DNA of 39,866 nucleotides from Zopfochytrium polystomum (lineage: Eukaryota; Chytridiomycota; Chytridiomycetes; Chytridiales; Chytridiaceae). Within the stretch, counting starts at the first letter, position 1. Each line of letters starts with the position of its first letter. The stretch is from NCBI GenBank assembly GCA_025765615.1, contig JAIVFJ010000451.1, positions 1 to 39,866 of the forward strand, given 5' to 3'. The position numbers were made by a program, and so were the translations under genes. The notes under the pieces were generated by a model, which searched no databases, had not been told where the DNA came from, and saw nothing but the letters and a program-made list of their open reading frames with translations. Below, piece by piece: positions 31,001-39,866 of the stretch.

Positions 31001-31917
31001 ATCCTTGAGGAGAATCTGAGTCTTGTTCATGACTTCATCATTTTCTGATAATTCCGATTTGTAGCTGTTCAAAACTTCAAGAATCTGCAGGTGCTTGCCA
31101 GGTTGCTGACTGAACCAAGACTGAATATCATTATTAGATGAGTATGAGCTGACAAATCCACCTTCATTTTGTTAAGAAACACAGTCAATTGATTCTGCTC
31201 ATTCAAGCCTTTGGGAGTTGTCAAGTCTAGTTGACCGAACAGCCAGTTACCCAAAGGCAAAGACGGGTGGGTGAAATTCTTCTGTAAGTGGAACAAATTA
31301 AAAGCAACTCATTTGCTTGCTAACCACTGTCATCGTCCTTCTCCTTGTGAAGCGCAGATTTCAAATGGGTATCGTCAAGATTAGGTTTCAATTCAGGCAG
31401 ACCCGATTTGTGGAGTGGGAAAGGAGCTGTGTTTTCTGCAGAACTGCTGTCATTAAAGATAGAAGATTGAATCGACTCTCCCGCAGAGGACTCAAGGGGA
31501 CCAGCGGCTGTTTCATGTGTTTGCTTCTGGGCTTTTGTTGGAGTTTCTATTTTGTAGCCTGATGGAAGAAAGGTACTGAATCCCATCAATAGTGAAGGAT
31601 ATCCATCGAAAATGTCGTAAACTCGCTCAATTACTCCAGCAGTATCCAGCCTGTTGTAAGCCACCGTAAGTAGGAAGAAGAGCTCAACGGAGTAAGAACC
31701 TTTTCGACTTGAATTCTTTCATAATGTCGAGAAAATTTGAGTAGCGTAGCGGCTGGTCGCCGAATTCGACTTTCACTCGGTCCAAATACGCCAAAGCGTC
31801 TTTGACCTGTAAACCCCTATTTCGCCTATCTGCTCGCTTCTCGCTACCGCTGTTCGGCATTTGCGCTGCCAGCTGGGCCGGCGCTTCATTTGAAGGTGAC
31901 GGTGGCGGAAACTGCAT
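28002..31917 (-). CDS. SIN3: Sin3 transcriptional co-repressor
   Basis: Scaffold of the Rpd3/HDAC histone deacetylase complex in the nucleus. Many short exons were traced from '[15 protein letters not shown]' (31917) to '[12 protein letters not shown]' (stop at 28002). Three paired amphipathic helix domains are visible. PAH1 spans the first intron: '[12 protein letters not shown]', '[20 protein letters not shown]', '[20 protein letters not shown]'. PAH2 has '[12 protein letters not shown]' and '[16 protein letters not shown]'. PAH3 has '[17 protein letters not shown]' and '[14 protein letters not shown]'. The HDAC-interacting domain follows ('[10 protein letters not shown]', '[20 protein letters not shown]', '[17 protein letters not shown]', '[13 protein letters not shown]'). 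The Sin3 C-terminal domain has '[15 protein letters not shown]' and '[16 protein letters not shown]'. Two one-base frame breaks at homopolymers (about 30368-30375 and 29341-29345) interrupt conserved blocks and are probably assembly errors. The junction into the 29.7-kb exon is unresolved. Confidence 0.94.
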
Positions 31918-32731
31918 GGCCGTAATCTGCCTTGTCAAGAACGTTGTCCTAACGGAGAGCCCAAGGTGTGGGCCGCTATCGGGCTGTTCGAGTAGTTGCA
32001 GGCTAAAGACGTAATGTGGTGCCTTGGCGATTTGTTGGGAGTGAGACAGCAGTAACGGCTGAGGCGGAAGCCAGCAAAGAGCAGGTGGACGATCTTGGAA
32101 CAGGCTCCTGTTGCGGCTGCGATCGTCGTCACGCGATAGAAAATTCGAAAGATTTCCTAAAAGTTGCTTCTTCGACTTTCGCAGACTCGACTGTTGCTAG
32201 AACGAAACCCAGCAGCAAGGCAGTTGTCGCTTCGCTGAGGGGTTGGTGGAACGGAGTTGGGTTACGAGCCTTGGTGTTTTTGTTGTTTTTGGTGACAAGG
32301 TTGAGGAGCTTTTGGAAGGACGCTTGAAGCGCCTGGAAACAGTTACACATCCTCCTACGGATTGCTTCGCGATGATCCCGCAAATACATTGCTCCGCTCG
32401 ACGAAAGCGAAGTTTCAGTGAAACAATCGACTATATTTGATTTCATAAACACAATAAAAATCAACGGTGTGGCTACGGTACTGCAAGGTGAGGGTTTGGG
32501 GGGGAAAAAAGGTGGCGTAAAACAACACGAAACAGTTTCAGGTGTGACTTTTTCGATCCAGCGTAGAGCGCAGAGTGGTGGAACAAAGAGGAGAAAAAGG
32601 ATAAGGGGGACAATTTAAACCCAAAGTGGGGCATTGTTTGTACAAACACAGCGGTCGTTCCAATAAGGTGAAAGAGCGGTGGGGGTGGTGATGACGAGGG
32701 GAAGTTGGACACGGGGTAAAATATTGTCCCT
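31918..32731. other. Intergenic, SIN3 promoter side
   Basis: About 800 bp upstream of SIN3 and downstream of the next minus-strand gene. The SIN3 frame stays open without an ATG for about 60 codons upstream of 31917. A minus-strand segment from the ATG at 32446 (about 105 codons, with a hydrophobic '[14 protein letters not shown]') can be spliced to it in frame through GTGACG to CAACAG. It could be a longer SIN3 N-terminus, a small gene, or chance. No known motif supports it. Confidence 0.3.
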
Positions 32732-35629
32732 TTACCGCCACAAATCGCCTAAGTCCACATCAAATCCAAAGTCGCTTACACCGAGCAGCGACGATGACGA
32801 CGCAGATGCAAAGCTGCTGCTGCTGCTGGTGCCACTTCCGGCAGCGTGTTCCAATCTGTGCCGAGCCCACCGCGGAGAGAGTAATCCTGCAGCGTTGACG
32901 GGTTCGCCGGCCGCGCTCCCGCCCCCGCCGCGGTCGACGCCCACTTCGGGGCCAAGCCGCGCGTAGGGCCGCCCGTCGACGGCGCGGCGGGCCTCACGGG
33001 CGCGAGGACGCTTGCGCTCGGCCGGTGGAGTCTTGGCTGCAAGTCCCTTGGTCAATGCTGCCACTGCGCCAGAGGGCCGCAGACGCAACGACTCGCCGGC
33101 GGCATCGCGGGACACACTGCTGTCGCCGCCGCCGCCACCGGGTCGCTTCGCACCGTGCCTGCGGGCCCGCGAAGTGAAGTTGTGTCGGACCGCAGGCGGG
33201 GTGCCCTCAGGATCGAGTGAGGTAGCTGCGGCGGAAGACGTGGGGAGAGCAGAGTCCACCGGCCAGTCGCTTGCGGCGAACGCCTCCAGGAATGCGAGGG
33301 CATCAGTCTTGTCGGGCTGGAAGATGGGGGCTTGCGGGTCAAAGAAGGGTGGCGGGGGTGACCAAAGGGAAGTGTCTCGGGCGGTGTTGAGAGTGTCTGT
33401 GGTTGGTTGGCTCGCTGCAGTTCCATCCTCGGCGGAGATCCCACCGAAGTCCATTAACGAGGCCATGAGCGCTGCCTGATCTTCTTCAGTCATTGCATCA
33501 TCCTCCACATTGGCTTGAAATAGGGAAGCCATTTGCGTTTTCAGCTTGTCGTCGGCCGAGCTGCGCCCTTCGTCTCCGCCGGCGTTGAGATAGGGTGGCA
33601 GAGCGTCGGGAGAGGCCGCTACGTTCTGCACGCTTGTGTCGGCCGTCGACTTGACTACGTTGTACTGGCCGGGGACATACCAATCCAGATCGTCCGCAGG
33701 GGCGTCGGCCAGCTCGCTCCACCAGGCCATGGCATACTCGGATGGACTAAGCCCGTCGATCGATTCGCCGTCTCCAGCAACTGATTTAAGCGTGTCCAGG
33801 AGAAACGCAGGAATAAGGTCCGAGTTGTTCGGGCGCCGTTCTGATTTGCTGGACATTTGGTTTGGGTTGTACGGAGGAGGTAGCTCCCCCGCTGTGGGCA
33901 GAGGAGTCGGATTGTCCGTATTTGGAAGCTCCCCGACCTCGGATTGGCGGGACTTCCAAATATAAGGATCAGGGGGTAGAGATAAAAGTTCCTCCTCAGA
34001 CTCTACTGGAGCGCGATCAGCCGGGCGCACTTCCGAAGCTGGGAGCGAAAGAGAAAGCTCTTCGACGAGAAGGGAAAAGCGGTCAGAATCGGTCGATCCG
34101 AAAGGATTCCAAGCTGGTGTGCCTGGTGCTTCTCGCAACGACTCTGACGAAGATATGACTGATTTCCGCTGCGATCCGATGAAAATTGACTTGACGGATG
34201 ACACATCCATATCTCTGCCGGATGCAGAGGCCTCCCCAGCCGATGAAGAATCGCGCGCGAAAAGGTCTGCTGGCTTGCGCGTGGACAGACGATCCACATC
34301 CAAGCTCGACGTGTCGTCAGCAAGTGGTCCGGGGGCTTTTACAGAAAAGTCGTCGCCAAAGAGAGCTTCATCGCTGAGACTCGCTTCCTCCGCTCTTTCC
34401 CCAGCGAGTCCATCGCTTGCTGAGCTTAGCGGGAGAGTGGATCGAAAGTATGGTGGAAGCGGCTCCACGACATCTGATCCAACGGCTGTTGAGCTCGCTA
34501 ATTCCTGCCCTTTGCTGCCAAGCGGAGCAGCTGATGTGCTCGAAACCTCCGCCGGGGTCACCAAGTCACTAAGATCGTCCACGTTGATTTCTCCCAACTG
34601 GGGGGCTTGGGCGTCTGGAAGTGATTGCTCAACCTCGAGTGACGTGGGAGAAGGTGGCTGGCTGGGGGGGTCGTGAGTGGCGTTCGCTCCTGAAACGTGG
34701 TCCAGGTAAGGGGGGAGAACATCGTCTGGTCGCCGCGTTGTATTGTTTGGAAAGAGAAACGGCAAGAGAGAGTACGACGGAGAGGCTTCGGCGAGCGAGG
34801 GAGGGTTGGCCCTGGGTAAGTGCGTTGAAGGGATCGATGGCTTTCGTCCAATCCCTTTTATGAGCAATTCGCACGTCTGGAGCACAGATCTTTTCCGCGA
34901 AAGTCCAGAGTCAGGAGGATCTGAAGCAGTGGACAACTCGGACGCCCGTAAAGGAATGGATCGTCGTCGACTGTTTCCCGGCAGGTATTTACCCCAGCCA
35001 TCTGTGCGATCGGTGGATTTCTCGACGGGCGAAGATGGAGGCTGAGTGGACGGAGCAATTGAATCTGCAGCGTTCAGGGCCACGGCAGCTGGCACGAGCT
35101 GGGAGGTGTCGCGGTCCGGTGATGACTCCAGAGATTGCAAAAGAAAGAGCAGCTCGACGAACTCTCCGTGTTTGGCACCGGGACAAAACGATCCTTTGTC
35201 GATTTGAATCTGACCATCAGTTCGTGAGAGACCCAGACTGTCCAGTTGCTTCCTTTCGGGGCGGCGCCAAAGGCGGCGGCAGCAAGGGAGGACGGTATAA
35301 CGTCGCACGGGTTGTCATTGTCGTGTTGGTCGTGTTCACGCATCGGGGTTGCGCCGTGCGCAAAAGGTGTCAAGCGAGTCGAGTAGCCTTGCAAGGAAAT
35401 CGTCGAACGGCTCCGAGAATCGCGGCTTGAGACCCTTAAAGAGAAGAGGGGAATCAGATCCAACGCTCTGTTGAGAAGAAACACACCATCGATCTCCATC
35501 TGCGAGCGGCCAGATCTTCTCCTTGCCACAGTAGGCCTCCTTCTCCTCCTCGTTTGCCTCCCGGCGCTTCTTCATATCGCTGTCACTCACCTGGGGCAGC
35601 TTCAGGTTGTGGCGGGTGGAGCGGCGCAT
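32732..35629 (-). CDS. Large unrecognised protein with four L/P-P-x-Y motifs
   Basis: I do not recognise this protein. The supported model is exon 1 35591-35629 ('MRRSTRHNLKLPQ'), exon 2 35340-35434 ('KPRFSEPFDDFLARLLDSLD', 'TFCARRNPDA') and exon 3 32732-35237, in frame, 879 residues. Intron 1 is also open, so exon 1 could extend ('EEKEAYCGKEKIWPLADGD'). The protein is mostly Ser/Pro/Asp/Glu-rich and looks disordered. Short ordered-looking pieces are 'GEFVELLFLLQSLESS' and 'YAMAWWSELADAPADDLDWY'. Potential WW-domain ligands are 'VLPPYL' (about 34700), 'PLPPYF' (34450), 'LPPPYN' (33870) and 'ALPPYL' (33595). The C-terminus has a basic Arg-rich segment, a Ser run and an acidic aromatic tail 'FGFDVDLGDLWR'. 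It may be an adaptor or transcription regulator, but this is unproven. Confidence 0.72.
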
Positions 35630-36462
35630 GATGATGATGGGTGATGAGTTGAGTGACTGGTTGAGCGACGATAACGAAATCGACTGGGCTCGGATTGTCT
35701 CTGCCGAGTGGAGGAGAGTGGGAGAGAGAGAGAAAGAGAGAAAGAGGGAAAGAGAGAGCGAGGCGGAGACAGAAACGAGCCAAAGAGCGCTCGGTAATCC
35801 GGGGTCGGCCGCTGCAATTCTCCACAAGCCAGACAGACAGTCTGACAGAGAGCGAGACAGACAGATGAACGACAGAGGCGCAAATCTATGCGCCAAATAT
35901 CAATTACCTTTGTGATTTCAAATGACACAACTTTCCGAAAGGCATGAAAAGTCATTGACCACTTGACGTGCACTCATGCTCATCGAGGTATCTCAGTTTG
36001 ATTGATTTGCCCTTTTTTTTTGCTATCCATATCGTTGTAAACACACGCACGAATTTGCATCTCCGCACGCAGACTTGCCACTCCAGAGCCACAACCCCAA
36101 CTTGAGGCCTCAATAAGGCAATTGGCGGAGATTCAAAAATAAGAACCAAATTGTCGGACTAACCGCTTGCGCAGAAGCGCCGGCCGCAATGTCGGCTGCA
36201 CCACCCCAGGAACTTCACAGCCAGTTCTAACCGCCATTTTTTCACGCTCAAAGCGGATCCATCGCGAACCTTGCCACCCCGACGCGAATCCGCGCTCAAG
36301 CCTTCCAGCTCTCCCGCGACCGGCTCGCTCGGGCTATGCACAACCCGCCCTCGGCTCCAGCACCAGCCTTCTCCCTGCCGGTAGCCCATTGATCACGGTC
36401 ATTCATCGCCATCACGGAGTGCGCTGAGGAGATCGCTGGTATCCGCTCTTTCGTTGGGATCT
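35630..36462. other. Divergent intergenic region with GA-rich repeat
   Basis: 833 bp between the start codons of the unrecognised minus-strand gene and the SCLT1-like plus-strand gene. A purine-rich GAGA/GAAA repeat lies at about 35713-35762, and GACAGACAG units follow at about 35826-35862. A plus-strand open segment at about 36250-36360 could be spliced into the coiled-coil gene (GTAGCC donor, GGAG acceptor, in frame), but no ATG fixes it. It should hold both promoters. Confidence 0.4.
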
Positions 36463-39400
36463 ATGAATGATCTTCCGACTGTGCCGTCCCTGGGCGATTC
36501 GCAGTCGGATTTGAAGTTACCGCAGTATAGGTCGGTCGCGCCAGTGGCGACAAAAATCTTGATTCCAAATGTCGAGTCGGACGGTAAGGAGGAATGGCTC
36601 AGTGATGCAAGCCGCGTCCTGATCTCGATGCTGCTGTATCAAACAAACACTAGGAAGTATTGCGCCAAATCCGGCAGTGTCCTTCGCGCCGTCGAACCAT
36701 CTTGGGTCCACAGGATCTCTTGACTCTCCTCACCGCTCGCCAAAGAAACAAAAGCAGGAGGGAAAGGAAACAGCAGAATCGCCTCGTCCCGCTCGAAAAC
36801 AAAGAATACCCGAGCCCGCACGGTCCACGACCGCCCAGACAGAGAACACAGTCGAGGCAGAAACCGTGGAGCGATACAAGCAGCTTCTGGAACCATGGAG
36901 CTACGCGTCAAAACTCTTGAGGTAGGGGTTGTCCCTGAGAGTCCTGAGAATGACAATTGTCGGCTTGCCTTACTTTCATTCTCGAACCTGTTCTCGCGTA
37001 AACGAGCAGAACGAGTCGAAATCCGCTCGGCTCACCACTCGTCGGTCCTCGCAGCAACAACGGCCCGCATGGCGGATGCGGCAGCGCACTTCGCAGGAAC
37101 GAGTCAGAGTCCGAACAGCTCGCACGAGAGAACGCGGCACTACTTGCGAAGCTGCGAGCTGCGCAGATGGATTCGTTTAGTAAAACTCTCAGGGATGGTG
37201 ATGATGACGACGGTGGCGGATGGGTTCGCGTGTCACAGAAGAGTGGGATGAGATGGGGCGACGTCTCAAATATTGATCGCTGAGAATGACGGGTTGGTTG
37301 CACAGGAAAGGAGAGGCATCAGAGATAGAGGAACGATGAAGGAGTGGTTCGGCCGTTACGACGACGACAGTTGAGTCAAAAATCTTCGTTTTCCACCCTC
37401 CATATTTGGCAGTGGTCTTATTCCCGCCCAGATGCCAACCCTCTGCGGAGCTCGACGCCGCAGAAAACGCTCAGCCGACCTTAATGCCCAGCTTGACTCG
37501 GCGACAGCCCAGCTGTCGGCAGCAGACCGCGAGGCTCAAAAGTTGTTATCAGAGCTCGCAACGGCGAACAGTCAGGTCGAGCGACTTGACACCGAAGTCA
37601 AGCGAGCGCAGGCAGAAACGCGCGCGCACCAGGGTAAAGTGCGCGAACTTCGGCAGACGCTGGAAGAAGTTGTTTCGAGGTACAGGCGCACGTGGAGGAG
37701 GCGAGTGGGATGGCCGAGAGGGAGAGGCGTTTGATCGAGGCAGTGAAGATGGCCGAGGTTGCCATAGAAGGTATTGATTTGACCAAATGAAAGATGAGTC
37801 CTTAATGCCCACATTACTTTGTTAAATTTAGACGGAAAGTGGAAGTGGCAGCTGCAGCGGATCAGAAGAGTCGGCTCCAAGAGGAGTATGCGCGGTTGCT
37901 CAAAGTTTCGCAGTCTATGGAGCAGAAAATTCTGGAAATGCAAGAGAAGGAGCGGGATACGACCAAAAAGATGGAAGAGTTGAGAGAGCAGGTGACTGGA
38001 CGTGAGGATCCCCTCCTTGCAGTGAAATCATCTGACGTTTCTTATGCGGACTAGACGCAAGAAATGATCTTGGAGAGAGACAAGGCCCTTCTGCGAGATC
38101 AACAAGCCCAGATGGAGATACAGAAGTTGAACGATCAGTACACAGAGGCTTGTGCCAAGTACCGGTCGAAAGCTGAGAAAGAGGTTGGAGAGTAAGTGGT
38201 CCATATTGCAGTCATAAGTAGTTTTACTGACAAAGAACACGGCAGAGTGAGGGCTCAATTTGCACAAGAGCGCCGAAAGCTCAACGAAGAAATTGCGTCG
38301 CTCGAATCAACACTGGCGCAAACCCAGGTAGCCTCATACATAGTCCGCATCACAATAATACGAAGTTGTACAGTCCCAGATGGAGCGGGCTATTCGAGAA
38401 AAACGGAGCTTGGAAAACGAGCTCGAAAAGATGACGCAGCAGATTCCAGTTGAGTCCCAGAGAATGAGTGACATTATCGAGGAGCTGTCCAATAAGCTGC
38501 GAATCACTGAAAAGGAACGGATCGAAGCGACAGAATTAGTGGGAAGGTAAGCCTGATCGGTCTTCTTTGTTGGCGCATATCCGTTCGCTCTTAAATATTG
38601 GCCCAAGCCTCCAACAAAAGCAGCAACGGGAGCTCAACCGAATGGAGAAAGAAAAAGAGGAACTCGTTTATCGTATTGATGAGGCGCAGCGACGTCTGCG
38701 CAGATGTGAAAAAGACTTGGAGGACAGCAAGGTGAGCAAACCGAGGAAGGACAAAAGCGGATTTCCAACTCATACTGCAGGAAAAAGAAGTGAAGCAGTC
38801 GGCGCTTATTACTCAAATTGAGCACGAGCGAAGCATCTGGCTCGATCAGAAGCAGCAAATCCTGTCAAGGTACGATTCCGAGATGTCGTCACTTGCGCAA
38901 AAGCACGTCCAACAGGTACAGTGACACAAGCAGCAACAAGAAACTGATGTGCTGATGCACGCAACTTAGACCGCAGAACTTTCGAAGAACCTCGAAACCA
39001 TGACCGAAGCTCACTCAAAGGCATCTCGTGACCTACAAACACTCATCGCTAAACAGCACGACCTGTCTCTCCGGTGGAAGCTGGACACGCAAGGACTCAC
39101 CTCTCATTACGAACGTCAGATGAGCGATTGCCGCGCTCAGATTGCAAAGCTGCAAGAACGAATCATCGAGTACGAAGACGCCGTTCGCTGGGAAGCCAAA
39201 GGAAGAAAGGAGGCGGCAGGCCAGGTTGAGATGGAAAGGCGGATGGTGGAGAAGGCGAGAGCGGCGATGAGGTCGCTGGAGGAAAAGTGCGAACGGCTAC
39301 TGCAGCAGAACGAGGAGTTGGTCAAGCGAGGAGACGCAACGCTGTCCGAGAAGAAAATTCTTGGTAATGTGTCGCTTTGCACAACTTCAGTGGCTAATCG

Positions 39401-39866
39401 CGCAGCAGAACGCGATGTGGATAGGCTTAAATTGGAAATTGCCAGATTGGAACGAGAAAGGACCAAACAGCGGAGCCAGCCACCGACACATCGGCCCATG
39501 TAATCAATCAGATTACCCAAATCCCATTGTTTGAAACTTTATTCAAAACTTAATCCAGACTCCGATATGACGATGGGTCAAGTGACAGCGAAACAAACGT
39601 AAGCAGCTTTATCATGATCCCTACTCCTAACGGCTCCGAACAGATCAAAGCCCTGAAAGCCGAAATCGAACGAGTGAAGAATCGCAGTCGTGCACGAGAC
39701 TCGCCAGGCATCGAAACGCTGCTGCGATTGCGCGAAGCGGGGCACCATGGCAGAGAAAGCTATGGTCGAAGCCGCACCAGCGCGGAAGTTCCACCGGGGG
39801 TGCTTGAGTGGAAGCTCTTAGTGGGCCACGTCAATTGTTTATTTTTGCTTTCAAAGCTGGGAAAGA
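36463..39866 (+). CDS. SCLT1-like basal-body coiled-coil protein, 3' partial
   Basis: Long coiled-coil protein encoded by at least 13 short exons and continuing past the window end. The first exons, 36463-36583 and 36678-36921, are disordered, then 'VERYKQLLEPWSYASKLLR'. Coiled coil follows, e.g. 'LARENAALLAKLRAAQ', 'AQLDSATAQLSAADREAQKL', 'RLQEEYARLLKVSQSMEQKI', 'LNEEIASLESTLAQTQ', 'RELNRMEKEKEELVYRIDEA'. The block at about 38979-39160 ('DLQTLIAKQHDLSLRWKLDT', then 'SHYERQMSDCRAQI') aligns by memory with the conserved C-terminal part of SCLT1, a distal-appendage (transition-fibre) protein required for ciliogenesis. Two junctions (about 37674 and 37833) do not keep frame, so the middle of the model is uncertain. 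Other coiled-coil centrosomal proteins remain possible. It fits the flagellar context set by DNAAF3. Confidence 0.6.

Noticed and set aside
31918..32050. Velvet-domain-like string '[18 protein letters not shown]' upstream of SIN3
   Set aside because: Only a few residues resemble the velvet start, the diagnostic following motif is missing, and the frame runs into SIN3.

Overview
The window is eukaryotic nuclear DNA. Genes are split by many short GT-AG introns (mostly about 45-150 bp), intergenic gaps are short, and both strands are used. The proteins are of fungal type (Prp18, Bud31, Dbp10, NudC, Sin3, cofactor-independent phosphoglycerate mutase). Two are flagellar or basal-body proteins: a dynein arm assembly factor of the DNAAF3/PF22 family and a long coiled-coil protein whose C-terminal half resembles SCLT1. 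Together they suggest a zoosporic fungus (chytrid-like). This is an inference; another flagellated opisthokont is not excluded.

Layout. 0.1-1.3 kb: 3' part of an acid/steryl-ester lipase (+). 1.3-5.4 kb: gene-poor, with one weak candidate gene. 5.4-7.4 kb: phosphoglycerate mutase (-). 8.1-9.0 kb: SAM methyltransferase with a likely mitochondrial leader (-). 9.3-11.5 kb: divergent PRP18 (-) and BUD31 (+), whose start codons are only 86 bp apart. 11.5-17.4 kb: a tandem array, all on the minus strand, of five two-exon genes plus two decayed copies of a small protein family I do not recognise. 17.4-19.1 kb: no confident gene. 19.1-24.2 kb: divergent DBP10 (-) and NUDC (+), 133 bp apart. 24.8-26.8 kb: DNAAF3 (-). 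28.0-31.9 kb: SIN3 (-). 32.7-35.6 kb: an unrecognised protein of about 879 residues carrying four L/P-P-x-Y motifs (-). 36.5 kb to the end: the SCLT1-like coiled-coil gene (+), running off the window.

The most novel element is the tandem family (copies A, B, psiX, C, D, psiY, E). Each intact copy has an N-terminal PPxY motif, a low-complexity linker and a conserved 'MIPxV' segment. A single phase-2 intron follows, and then a conserved core of about 135 residues built around LP, NP[DE]AV and [GI]xxMP motifs. The step that made copy B also carried along the last exon of BUD31, so the duplication can be read directly from the sequence. PPxY is the classic ligand of WW domains (for example Nedd4/Rsp5 ubiquitin ligases), so an adaptor or trafficking role is possible but unproven.

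Several otherwise convincing genes contain single-base frame breaks, three of them at homopolymers. These may be residual assembly errors rather than real mutations, and gene models should be read with that in mind. All exon boundaries were placed by eye from splice consensus, frame continuity and family similarity.
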